A stretch of 64,000 bases of DNA from Gryllotalpicola ginsengisoli DSM 22003 (GTDB lineage Bacteria; Actinomycetota; Actinomycetes; Actinomycetales; Microbacteriaceae): NCBI RefSeq assembly GCF_000419445.1, contig NZ_AULK01000001.1, forward strand, positions 620,001 through 684,000, written 5' to 3'. Below the pieces are notes generated by a model. It had not been told where the DNA came from and did no database searches. It was given only the letters and a program-made list of their open reading frames with translations. Below are positions 44,227 to 52,977 of the stretch, piece by piece; position 1 is the first letter of the stretch; each line of letters begins with the position of its first letter. The position numbers and the translations under genes are program-made.

Positions 44227-45033
44227 ATGCGCGAAGAGCAGCTGCGGTACTCCGAGCTTCCGGGTCGGATCAAGAACGAGGAGACGCGGCGCCGCAAAGC
44301 GCAGAAGATCCTCTCGGTCGTGAAGCACGCCCTCGGTCGCGACGACCTCGACGGCATCTCGGCGCTCGACGTCGGCTGTTCGACGGGCATCCTCGCCGAC
44401 TCGCTCGCCGACGCGGGAGCCCAGGCGCACGGGGTCGACATCGACGAGCCGGGGGTGCAGCGCGCAGCGCAGCGCTTCGGCCACCACGTGGACTTCCAGG
44501 TCGCCTCCGGGGATGCGCTGCCCTACGACGACGAGAGCATGGACCTCGTCACCTTCAACCACATCTACGAGCACGTCGTCTCGCCCGAGGCCGTGGTCGC
44601 CCAGATCCGCCGCGTGCTCAAGCCCAGCGGCATCGCCTACTTCGGTTTCGGGCAGCGGCTCGTCGTGATCGAGCCGCACTACAAGCTCCCGTTCCTGTCC
44701 TGGCTGCCGCAGAAGGCGGCCGACCTGTATATGCAGGCGACGGGCAAGGGCGACAACTACTACGAGCAGTTCCGGTTCCGCGGCGAACTGCGCAAGCTGG
44801 TCAAGGACTTCGACGTCTGGGACTACACCTTCCCGGTGCTCGTCGAGCCGGAGGCGTTCGCCAACGACGACCTCGCGCCCGGCTGGGCGCGACACGCGTC
44901 GAAGGAGGTGCTCACGGCGCTGCTGCCGCTCATCCCGACCTACATCTGGGTCGGTTTCAAGACGCCCCGGCAGCCGTCCGGCCCGCCGCTGCGCATCCCG
45001 CCGCAGCCGCTGTCGCGCCGCCCCGTCCGCTGA
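44227..45033 (+). CDS. SAM-dependent class I methyltransferase
   Basis: A 268-residue methyltransferase. Motif I is ALDVGCSTGILADSLADAG, motif II region HGVDIDEPG, post-I acid in VASGDALPYDDESMDLVTF, then the conserved EHVVSPEAVVAQIRRVLKPSGIAYFGF of UbiE/class 11-type enzymes. The C-terminal half has an extra helical section and a Pro-rich tail. ATG follows TATAGT (44215-44220) by exactly 6 nt. The substrate cannot be inferred; no neighbouring biosynthetic gene helps. Confidence 0.88.
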   Translation: MREEQLRYSELPGRIKNEETRRRKAQKILSVVKHALGRDDLDGISALDVGCSTGILADSLADAGAQAHGVDIDEPGVQRAAQRFGHHVDFQVASGDALPYDDESMDLVTFNHIYEHVVSPEAVVAQIRRVLKPSGIAYFGFGQRLVVIEPHYKLPFLSWLPQKAADLYMQATGKGDNYYEQFRFRGELRKLVKDFDVWDYTFPVLVEPEAFANDDLAPGWARHASKEVLTALLPLIPTYIWVGFKTPRQPSGPPLRIPPQPLSRRPVR

Positions 45034-45134
45034 GGCCGCGGCAGGCGCCGGGCCGCGGCGCGTAATCGGCCCGTTATCTCGCCTCGCTAGGGTGACGGCA
45101 GTGTCCGTCTCCCGCCCGAGGTAACGATTCGCCG

Positions 45135-47798
45135 ATGATCGCCGTCCGCCGCATCCGCGCACATGCGGCGCTGTTCGGCGCGATCCTCGGAGTCGCGGCG
45201 CTGCTCGCCGGTCTCGGCACGGGGCTCGTCGGCGGGTTCTCCTCGGCCGCGCTCGACGGCGCCCGCAGCGGCATCGCCCAGCTGGCCGGGGCGCCCTCCC
45301 GCCTCGTCTTCGATGCGCCCGAGGGGGCGGATGCAGCGGCGCAGGACGCGCGGGCGCGGTCGATCATCGCCCGCGAGCTGGCCGGCGTGCCCGTCACGGT
45401 GGCCCTGTCGCGGCGCGACGGCGACCTGCTGTGGACCGTGACGGCGAGGTCGGGGCGGCTCGTGCCCGCCGATCTCGCCACGCTGGCCGGCTCCGGCACG
45501 CGCATCCTCGACGCCCTGCTCGCCGACCGGGTCGTCGGGGCGCAGGGCGTGGAGAAGTCGGGCGGCCTGGCCACGCAGGCGCGCCTGCTGAACGCTCGGA
45601 TCACCCCGCTCGCGGCGATCGAGCCGGTGCCGCTGCTGCTGGTGGCCGCGATCGGCGTGGTGACCGTCGCCGAACTCGCCCGCCTGCTCGACGGGGTGCG
45701 GCGGCGGGAGACGGCGCTGCTGCGCTCCCGCGGCGCCTCCGCCGCCCGCGTCGGGGCGGGCACCGCGGCCGAGCTCGCCGTCATCGCCGGCGTCGGCGCA
45801 CCGGCCGGGGCGGCGCTTGCCACGGCGGTGCTGCTCGGGCTCGGCGCGCATCCGCTCGGGCTCGCGCCGCTCGCGTCGATCGTGCTGGCCGTCGTGGCGG
45901 TGACGGTGGCCCTCGGCGCCGGCATCGCGTACGGCACGGCGCGCACCACGTTCCGGCGCGAGAGCGCCGACGACTCGGGCCGCGCCCGCCGCCTGGCCGG
46001 CCCCGGGCTGCTGGTCGTGCTCACCGCCGCGGCCGCCGTCGCGCTGTGGCGGTTCCTGCAGTTCGGGTCGCCGCTGTCGCCGACCCGCACCGGCAGCGCC
46101 GTGGATCCGATCGCCGTGCTCGCACCCGCGCTCGTGCTCGCCGACGTCGCCGTGCTCGGCGTCGCCGCGTTCCCGCTGGTGGTCGGGCTGGTCGAGCGGC
46201 GCGCCGAGCGGGGCGCGCGCCTCGGCGCGGTGCTGGTGGCGCGGCAGCTCGCCCGCCGGGTGCGGCTCGTCGCCTCGCCGCTCGTGCTCGTGGCCCTCGC
46301 CGTCGGCGGGCTCGTGCTGGCGGGCAGCTACGGGCCGACGTGGCGCACGGTCTCCACGCGCACGGACCAGCTGCACGCGGGCGCGGACCTGGTCGTGACG
46401 GGCACGGATGCCGCGGGCATCCGTCGCCTCGCCGCGCTGAAGGGCGTCGACGCGGCCGCCCCGGTCGTGACCACCTCGTGGACCGACAGCGACGACGAGG
46501 AGGTGCCGCTGACGGCGGTGCCGGCGCCGCAGCTCGCGCGCACCGTCTCGGACGCGGACGGGGCGGTCGCCCCGGCGGCGCTCGCGAGCGCGCTCGGCGG
46601 GCGTGCAGTCGGCATCGCCCTGCCCGACGGCGGCGCGGCCCTGCGGGTGACCGGCACGTGGAGCGGGCCGACGCCGACACTCACCGCCACGGTGCTCGAC
46701 GCCGACGGCGACGTCGAAAGCGTGCCGCTCGCCCGCTCCGGCCACGACTTCACGGCCGCGCTGCCGGACGGCTCGGGCCGCGCCCTGATCGCGCTCGACG
46801 TGCGCATGGCGGCGTCGGCGGCCGAGCTCTCCGTGGGGCTGCCGCAGCCCGAGATGGGCTTCACGGTCGACGGCATCGCCGTGGGCGCACACACCCTCGA
46901 CCTCGGCTCGGGGTGGACGGCGCGCAACGTGCTGGCCGGCGGCGACCCGTCGGCGGCTTCCGTGCACGGCGCCGGCTTCGTCGGAAGCGGCTCAGTCGAC
47001 GCGCTCGACGTCAGGCTCTCCCCCGCCGGACGTCCGGTGCCGCTCGCCCTGTCGCGGCAGGCCGCCGCGCGGCTCGGGGTGAAGGTCGGCCAGACCGTGA
47101 GCGTGGGCCTCGACGCCGGCGGGCAGCTCGACGGCAGGGTCGCGGCCGTGCTCGACGAGCTGCCGGGGGCGAGCGGCGATGTTGCGGCCCTCGCCGACCT
47201 GCGGGCTGTGCAGGCGCAGCGCGTGCAGTCGGGCGGGCCGGCGCTCACGGCGACGCGGGCGTGGGTGGGCACGGATGCTCCCGCGGCGGTCGCCGCGCGC
47301 ATCCGTGCCGCCCTGCCTGCCGCCCAGGTGACCGGCCCCGACGTGGATGCCGGGCGCGGCGTGCTGCGGATCGCCCCCGCCGCGCTCTGGGTCGGCGCCG
47401 CGGGCAGCGCGCTGCTCGCCCTGATCGCGCTCGCCGCGGTGGCCGGCGAGCTGCTGCGGTTGCGCGGCGACGAGGTCGGGGTGCTGCGCGCGCTCGGACT
47501 GGAGCCGCGGAGCGTCGCCCGGCTGCGCCGCGCGGAGCTCGTGGCGGTGGTCGCAGCGGCCCTCGTCGTGGGCGCCGCCGGCGGCGCCCTCGCGGCCGGG
47601 CTGACGGTCGTCGACCTGGCCCGGGCAGCGGTGACGGACGCGTTCGCGTACGTGCCGGTCGTGCTGCGCGCCGACCCGGTCTGGCTCGCCGCGGCGGGCC
47701 TCGCGGTGGCGGCGGCGACCGCAGTCGTCATCGGGCTCTACGGCGCCCGCGTCGCCCGGCAGGCGCGCACCCTCGTCGTGCGGGAGGCGGCGCGATGA
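45135..47798 (+). CDS. FtsX-like ABC transporter permease, first of two
   Basis: An 887-residue membrane protein, first gene of a four-gene operon. An N-terminal helix (AALFGAILGVAALLAGLGTGL) is followed by an outer domain, then an FtsX unit of about four helices with RLLDGVRRRETALLRSRGAS, a second extracellular region (about residues 415-745), and a C-terminal FtsX unit with GELLRLRGDEVGVLRALG. This layout is that of MacB/LolCE-type mechanotransmission exporters. A TAGGGT hexamer near 45090 gives a short leader. Its stop overlaps the next start (ATGA). Role unknown: antibiotic resistance, lipoprotein or envelope processing are all possible. Confidence 0.87.
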   Translation: MIAVRRIRAHAALFGAILGVAALLAGLGTGLVGGFSSAALDGARSGIAQLAGAPSRLVFDAPEGADAAAQDARARSIIARELAGVPVTVALSRRDGDLLWTVTARSGRLVPADLATLAGSGTRILDALLADRVVGAQGVEKSGGLATQARLLNARITPLAAIEPVPLLLVAAIGVVTVAELARLLDGVRRRETALLRSRGASAARVGAGTAAELAVIAGVGAPAGAALATAVLLGLGAHPLGLAPLASIVLAVVAVTVALGAGIAYGTARTTFRRESADDSGRARRLAGPGLLVVLTAAAAVALWRFLQFGSPLSPTRTGSAVDPIAVLAPALVLADVAVLGVAAFPLVVGLVERRAERGARLGAVLVARQLARRVRLVASPLVLVALAVGGLVLAGSYGPTWRTVSTRTDQLHAGADLVVTGTDAAGIRRLAALKGVDAAAPVVTTSWTDSDDEEVPLTAVPAPQLARTVSDADGAVAPAALASALGGRAVGIALPDGGAALRVTGTWSGPTPTLTATVLDADGDVESVPLARSGHDFTAALPDGSGRALIALDVRMAASAAELSVGLPQPEMGFTVDGIAVGAHTLDLGSGWTARNVLAGGDPSAASVHGAGFVGSGSVDALDVRLSPAGRPVPLALSRQAAARLGVKVGQTVSVGLDAGGQLDGRVAAVLDELPGASGDVAALADLRAVQAQRVQSGGPALTATRAWVGTDAPAAVAARIRAALPAAQVTGPDVDAGRGVLRIAPAALWVGAAGSALLALIALAAVAGELLRLRGDEVGVLRALGLEPRSVARLRRAELVAVVAAALVVGAAGGALAAGLTVVDLARAAVTDAFAYVPVVLRADPVWLAAAGLAVAAATAVVIGLYGARVARQARTLVVREAAR

Positions 47799-50497
47799 CC
47801 CGGCGCTCCCATGTGGGCGGCATGCGGCTGCTCGTGCGCTCGGTCGCCGCAGACGTGTCGATCTCGGTGCTCGTCGCCGTGCTCACGCTCGTGCTGGCCT
47901 GCGCGGCGGGGCTCGTGCCGCGCGCCCTCGACACGCTGCGCGCCGACGAGGTGCGGTATGCCGCCGATTCGCTCTCGGCGCCGCAGCGGGACGTGACCTC
48001 GGCGACCTCGCTGCCGACCGGCGCGGCGCTGCCCGAGTTCTCCGAGCTCGGCGACACCCTGGCGAGCACGCGCCGGCAGGCGGCACCGGCGCTGCGCGCG
48101 CTGCTCGGCGACCCCCACACCGTGATGCGCAGCGAGTTCGTGCCGGCAGACCCGCCGGCGCGGCTCACCGACCCGCCCGGTCAGCTGCAGGTCGAGTTCG
48201 CGGCCGACCCCGACTACCGCGACCACATCAAGCTGCGCAGCGGGAAGCTCCCGAAGGCGTGGACGGTGCCGAGCGAGGCGGCCGACGCGCAGAGCTATGT
48301 GCTCGACCTCAGCAAGGACGCTCCTGTCGACTTCGTGCTCTCCGAGGCCACCGCGCGCACGATGCACCTTCAGGTCGGCGACGTGCTGACCGTGTCGAAC
48401 GACGGCCTGACGCTGCGCGTGCGGGTGAGCGGCCTGTTCGACCCGGTCGACGCCTCCGGAGATTACTGGGCCAACACGCCGACGGTGACCGTCGCCAACC
48501 ACTACGACAACGGCGACGACATCAACAGGTATACCGGCACCGGCTTCGTCGACCCGGCGACGGTCCGCGCGCTGGAGGCGGTGCACCTCGGCATCGGCAT
48601 CACCATGTGGTTCCCCGTGGCGGCCGCCGCGGTCACGCCGCAGCGCGCGGAGGGCATCGTCGACGGCATCCGTGCCCTCGCCGCGGCGCAGATCAAGCTG
48701 CCCGACTCGGTCGGCTACCAGCTGCGCTCGCCCGTCAGCAGCGAGCTCGACGACGCGCTGACGGCGAGCCTCGCCCGCATCGGCACGGCCGAGTCGCTGC
48801 TGGCGCTGCTGGCCTCCGGGCCGCTCGGGGTGGTGATCGCGGTGTTCGCGCTCGGGGTGCGGGCCGTCGTCGACAGGCGCTCGGCCGCGTACACGCTCGC
48901 CGCCGCGCGGGGTGCGAGCGGGCGGCAGCTGCGCGCAGCGGCCGCCCTGGAGGGGCTCGCCACGGGGCTGCCGGCCGCCGTGTTGGGCGCCGTCGCCGCG
49001 GCCCTGCTGCTGCCCGCTGGCGGCGGCGCCGCGGCCTGGCTCGCGCCGCTCGCCGCAGGTCTCGTGCCCGCCGCGCTGTTCGCCCTGCTCGGCGCGCATC
49101 GCGGGTTCCGCACCACGCGCGGCGACCTCTCCGCGCTCGGGCGGGGCCGGGGCCGGCTGATCGTCGAGGCGGTCGTCGTGGGACTCGCCGTCGTCGCCGC
49201 GCTGCTGCTGGTGCGCCGCGGACCGATCGCCCAGGCCGGTCTCGACCCGCTGCTGGCGCTCACCCCCCTGCTGCTCGCGCTCGCCGTCAGCGTGCTCGTG
49301 CTGCGCCTGCTGCCCGTCGTGTTGCGCGTCGCGCACACCGCCGCCCGACGCAGCCGCGGCCTGATCGGATTCCTCGGCAGCGCCCGCGCGGTGCGCGACC
49401 CGGCGCTCGGCGTCTCCGCCGCCCTCGCCGTCGTGGTCGGGGTGTGCGTCGCCGTGTTCTCCTCCGGGGTGCTCGCCACCATCGACGCCGGCACGCAGCA
49501 CGCGGCGCTCAGCGAGCTCGGCGCGGATGTGGTCGCCACCGGCGCGGTGTTCGACGCCCCGGCCCGCAGCGCCGTCGCCCGGACGAGCGGCGTCACGCAC
49601 GTGGCCGCGATCGGGCCCGCCGACGCCACGAGCCTCGGAGTTCCAAACGGCCAGAGCGACGGCATCACCGCCCTGCTCGCCGACACCGACGCGCTGCACG
49701 CCGTTCGGCAGGCGGTCCCGGGCGGCCTCGGCCGCCGCGTCGACGGGGAGATCCCGGTCGTGATCTCGCACGACCTCGTGCAGGCGCATCCGATCGGCAG
49801 CGACGGCCACCTCGGCGTCGTCGACGTGCGCATCGTCGGCGAGGCGCCGAACGACTCCCGGCTCGGCCCCGACGGCAGCTGGGTGCTCGCCGACGCGGCC
49901 TTCGCGAAGGAGCTCGCCTCCACCGGCTTCCAGCCGGACCGGCTGCTGATCACGACGAACAGCGTGACGGATGCCACGGCCGCGGCCGCCGCCGTGAAGA
50001 AGGCCCAGCCGGCGGCGGTCGTCAGGGATGCGGCATCCGTCGTCACAGCCGCGCACGCCGCACCCGCGAACGGCGGCCTGCTCACCGGCACGCTCGCCGC
50101 GGCCGCCGCGGGCGCCCTGCTGGCGGCGATCGCCGTGTTCGCGGGCTCGGCCGCCGCCTCCGCGTCGCGGAACCGCACCGTCGCCATGCTGCGCACCATG
50201 GGCCTCGCGCCGCGCGGCGCGCTCGGCCTGGTCGCCTGGGAGCTCGTGCCCATCGTGTGCGCGGCGACGGCGGTCGGCGCCGCGCTCGGGCTCGCGCTGC
50301 CGCGGCTCGTCACCGCGACCACCGATCTCACGCCGTTCACCGGCGGCACGGGCCCGGTCGCGGTGCACACCGACTGGGGCCGCGCAGGCCTCATCGTCCT
50401 GGGATTCCTCGCGGTGACGGGCGTCGCGACGCTCGTGGCCGTGCTGCTCGCCCGCCGGGCCGACCCGGCGCGCACGGTCAAGATGGGAGCGGAATGA
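47795..50497 (+). CDS. FtsX-like ABC transporter permease, second of two
   Basis: A 900-residue permease, coupled to the first by a 4-nt overlap. The first helix (VSISVLVAVLTLVLACAAGLV) precedes a large outer domain (about residues 45-330), then an FtsX unit with VDRRSAAYTLAAARGASGRQL, a second outer segment, and a final FtsX unit with SASRNRTVAMLRTMGLAPRGAL. It shares layout with its neighbour but the outer domains differ. The two probably form a heterodimer served by the two ATPases downstream. Confidence 0.88.
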   Translation: MTRRSHVGGMRLLVRSVAADVSISVLVAVLTLVLACAAGLVPRALDTLRADEVRYAADSLSAPQRDVTSATSLPTGAALPEFSELGDTLASTRRQAAPALRALLGDPHTVMRSEFVPADPPARLTDPPGQLQVEFAADPDYRDHIKLRSGKLPKAWTVPSEAADAQSYVLDLSKDAPVDFVLSEATARTMHLQVGDVLTVSNDGLTLRVRVSGLFDPVDASGDYWANTPTVTVANHYDNGDDINRYTGTGFVDPATVRALEAVHLGIGITMWFPVAAAAVTPQRAEGIVDGIRALAAAQIKLPDSVGYQLRSPVSSELDDALTASLARIGTAESLLALLASGPLGVVIAVFALGVRAVVDRRSAAYTLAAARGASGRQLRAAAALEGLATGLPAAVLGAVAAALLLPAGGGAAAWLAPLAAGLVPAALFALLGAHRGFRTTRGDLSALGRGRGRLIVEAVVVGLAVVAALLLVRRGPIAQAGLDPLLALTPLLLALAVSVLVLRLLPVVLRVAHTAARRSRGLIGFLGSARAVRDPALGVSAALAVVVGVCVAVFSSGVLATIDAGTQHAALSELGADVVATGAVFDAPARSAVARTSGVTHVAAIGPADATSLGVPNGQSDGITALLADTDALHAVRQAVPGGLGRRVDGEIPVVISHDLVQAHPIGSDGHLGVVDVRIVGEAPNDSRLGPDGSWVLADAAFAKELASTGFQPDRLLITTNSVTDATAAAAAVKKAQPAAVVRDAASVVTAAHAAPANGGLLTGTLAAAAAGALLAAIAVFAGSAAASASRNRTVAMLRTMGLAPRGALGLVAWELVPIVCAATAVGAALGLALPRLVTATTDLTPFTGGTGPVAVHTDWGRAGLIVLGFLAVTGVATLVAVLLARRADPARTVKMGAE

Positions 50498-51366
50498 GCG
50501 ACATCGCCATCCAGTGCCGCGATCTCGTGCGGATCTTCGCCGCCGAAGGGGTCGAGGTGCAGGCCCTGCAGGGCCTCACCCTCACCGTCGAGCGCGGCGA
50601 GCTCACCGCGATCGTCGGCGCGTCGGGCTCGGGCAAGTCCACACTGCTGAACATCCTGTCGGGGCTCGACGTGCCGACAGCCGGGCAGGCGCACGTGGCC
50701 GGCCACGACCTGCTCGCGATGCGCGAGCGCGACCGGGTCGCCTACCGGCGGCACACGGTCGGATTCGTGTGGCAGCAGACCGCCCGCAACCTGATCCCCT
50801 ACCTCACGGCCACCGAGAACATCGCGCTCACCCTCGCCGTCGCCGGCGTGCCCCGACGGAACCGCCGCGCCCGGGCACAGGAACTGCTCGAGCTGCTCGA
50901 CATCGGCGAGCTCGCCGACCGGCTGCCCGTGCAGCTGTCGGGCGGCCAGCAGCAGCGCGTCGCGATCGCGGTCGCGCTCGCCAACGAACCCGAGGTGCTG
51001 CTCGCCGACGAGCCGACCGGCGAGCTCGACGAGGCCAACTCGGCGCTCGTGCTCGAGGCGATGCGCGGGGTCAACGAGCGGCTCGGGGTGACGGTGCTGA
51101 TCGTCACGCACGACCCCGGGGTGTCCGAGCACGTGCGCCGCACGGTGCAGATCCGCGACGGCCGCACCTCCACCGAGACGCTGCGGCGCACCGAGCTGAC
51201 GGATGCCGGCGAGGAGCAGCACGTCGCCGAGGAGTTCGCCGTGCTCGACCGGGTCGGCCGGCTGCAGCTGCCGCCCGACTACGTCGCCGCACTCGAGCTG
51301 CGCGAGCGGGTGCGGCTCTCCCTCGAACCCGACCGGGTCGAGGTGCGGAAGGGAGACGACGAGTGA
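50494..51366 (+). CDS. ABC transporter ATP-binding protein (LolD/MacB type) with C-terminal extension
   Basis: A 290-residue ATPase. Walker A is GASGSGKST, the Q-loop lies in FVWQQTARNLIPYLT, the signature is LSGGQQQRVAIA, Walker B is VLLADEPTGELD, and the switch His is in VTHDPG. A C-terminal extension of about 60 residues (AGEEQHVAEEFAVLDRVGRLQLPPDYV and onward) is not part of the usual core and may contact the permeases. The start overlaps the preceding stop (ATGA). All catalytic residues are intact. Confidence 0.92.
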   Translation: MSDIAIQCRDLVRIFAAEGVEVQALQGLTLTVERGELTAIVGASGSGKSTLLNILSGLDVPTAGQAHVAGHDLLAMRERDRVAYRRHTVGFVWQQTARNLIPYLTATENIALTLAVAGVPRRNRRARAQELLELLDIGELADRLPVQLSGGQQQRVAIAVALANEPEVLLADEPTGELDEANSALVLEAMRGVNERLGVTVLIVTHDPGVSEHVRRTVQIRDGRTSTETLRRTELTDAGEEQHVAEEFAVLDRVGRLQLPPDYVAALELRERVRLSLEPDRVEVRKGDDE

Positions 51367-52052
51367 CCGCGATCCTCACCGCGCACGAGCTGGTGCGCAG
51401 CTACGGCAGCGGAGCGACGCAGGTGCACGCCGTCTCCGGCGTGTCGCTCGAGCTCTCCCCCGGCGAACTGGTGCTGCTGCGCGGGCCGTCCGGCAGCGGC
51501 AAGACGACCCTGCTCAACCTGCTCGGCGGCCTGGACCGGCCGACCTCCGGCACGGTCGTGCTCGACGGGGTCGAGCTGTCGTCGGCGAGCGAGGACGAGC
51601 TGGCGGCCGTGCGCCGGCGCGACATCGGCTTCGTGTTCCAGTCCTTCGCGCTGCTGCCCGTGCTGTCGGCGGCCGAGAACGTCGAGGTGCCGCTGCGCAT
51701 CCTGCGCACCCCCGTGCCCGAGCGCACCGCGCGCGTGGCCGAGCTGCTGGCCGCCGTCGGGCTCGCGGACCACGCCAACCAGCGCCCCTACGAGCTGTCC
51801 GGCGGCCAGCAGCAGCGCGTCGGCATCGCCCGGGCGCTCGCGGCCCGGCCGCGGCTGCTCATCGCCGACGAGCCGACGGGGCAGCTCGACTCGCACACGG
51901 CGGCGCAGATGATGGCGCTGATCGCCGAGCTCGTGCACGAGCACGGGGTGGCCGCGATCGTCTCCACCCACGACCCGCGCATGGCCGAGCACGCCGACCG
52001 GGTGCTGCAGCTGCGCGAGGGCGCCCTCGCCTCCGGGCGGCATGCGGCGTAG
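51363..52052 (+). CDS. ABC transporter ATP-binding protein (LolD/MacB type)
   Basis: A 229-residue ATPase of standard length. Walker A is GPSGSGKTT, the Q-loop is FVFQSFALLPVLSAAENV, the signature is LSGGQQQRVGIA, Walker B is LLIADEPTGQLD and the switch His is in VSTHDPRM. GTG start at 51363 overlaps the stop of the first ATPase gene (GTGA). With both ATPases fully canonical, the complex could be a heterodimer on a heterodimeric permease. Confidence 0.92.
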   Translation: MTAILTAHELVRSYGSGATQVHAVSGVSLELSPGELVLLRGPSGSGKTTLLNLLGGLDRPTSGTVVLDGVELSSASEDELAAVRRRDIGFVFQSFALLPVLSAAENVEVPLRILRTPVPERTARVAELLAAVGLADHANQRPYELSGGQQQRVGIARALAARPRLLIADEPTGQLDSHTAAQMMALIAELVHEHGVAAIVSTHDPRMAEHADRVLQLREGALASGRHAA

Positions 52053-52137
52053 CGGCTCCGGCGTGAGATGGCCCGGCCTCGCCCGGGTACCGAGACCCGC
52101 GTATCCGTTTCGAAGGAACGCCGAAGGACGTGAGGTC

Positions 52138-52977
52138 ATGACTCTTCCCCCGCAGCAGCAGGACGTGCCGGGCACCGAGCAGGCGCTGAACCCGAAGGCC
52201 GATCACGGCGAAGAGAGCTACCGCGGCTCGGGCCGGCTGACCGGCAAGAAAGCCGTCATCACCGGCGCCGACAGCGGCATCGGCAAGGCCGTCGCCATCG
52301 CGTACGCCCGCGAGGGCGCCGACGTGCTGATCTCCTATCTCGAGGAGCACGAGGACGCGCGCGACACCGAGAAGTGGGTGACGGATGCGGGCCGGAAGGC
52401 GGTGCTCGTGCCCGGTGACGTCGCCGACCCGGCGCACTGCCGGAAGATCATCGACACGGCGGTCAGCGAGCTCGGCGGCATCGACATCCTGGTCAACAAC
52501 GCCGCCTTCCAGATGACGCACGAGGATCTCACCGAGATCAGCGACGAGGAGTGGGACCGCACCATCGCCACCAACCTGAGCGCGTTCTTCCACCTGGTGA
52601 AGGCGGCGCTGCCGCACCTCAAGCCCGGCGCGTCGATCATCGGCTCCTCCTCGGTGAACTCCGACGCCCCCTCGCCCACCCTGCTGCCGTACGCGGCGAC
52701 GAAGGCGGCGATCGCGAACATGACCGCCTCGCTCGCGCAGCTGCTCGGTGAGAAGGGGATCCGCGCCAACAGCGTCGCGCCCGGGCCGGTCTGGACGCCG
52801 CTGATCCCCTCGACGATGCCCGCCGAGCACGTCAAGGAGTTCGGCGGCAACACACCGCTCGGCCGCCCCGGCCAGCCCGCCGAGCTCGCGCCGGTGTACG
52901 TGCTGCTCGCCTCCGACGAGGCCAGCTACATCTCCGGCGCGCGCGTCGCGGTGACCGGAGGCCGCCCGATCCTATGA
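52138..52977 (+). CDS. Short-chain dehydrogenase/reductase of the general-stress (YghA/YdaD) type
   Basis: A 279-residue SDR with the long N-terminal extension (LPPQQQDVPGTEQALNPKADHGEESY) that marks the YghA/GspDH subgroup of stress-induced SDRs. The cofactor motif is AVITGADSGIGKAVAIAYAREG, with ILVNNAAFQ, catalytic Ser in IIGSSSVNS and Tyr-Lys in PYAATKAA. A GAAGGA lies 10-11 nt before the ATG. Its stop overlaps the GH13 gene by 4 nt (ATGA), so the two are co-translated. Confidence 0.9.
   Translation: MTLPPQQQDVPGTEQALNPKADHGEESYRGSGRLTGKKAVITGADSGIGKAVAIAYAREGADVLISYLEEHEDARDTEKWVTDAGRKAVLVPGDVADPAHCRKIIDTAVSELGGIDILVNNAAFQMTHEDLTEISDEEWDRTIATNLSAFFHLVKAALPHLKPGASIIGSSSVNSDAPSPTLLPYAATKAAIANMTASLAQLLGEKGIRANSVAPGPVWTPLIPSTMPAEHVKEFGGNTPLGRPGQPAELAPVYVLLASDEASYISGARVAVTGGRPIL

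Noticed and set aside
45087-46967. Long open frame of 626 codons antisense to the first FtsX-like permease
   Set aside because: It is Arg/Gly/His-rich with no recognisable domain, and lies opposite a well-supported membrane protein. High GC content makes such antisense frames common.
47738-50368. 876-codon antisense frame opposite the second FtsX-like permease
   Set aside because: It is a His/Gly/Arg-rich low-complexity translation; the sense strand has clear FtsX architecture and coupled starts.
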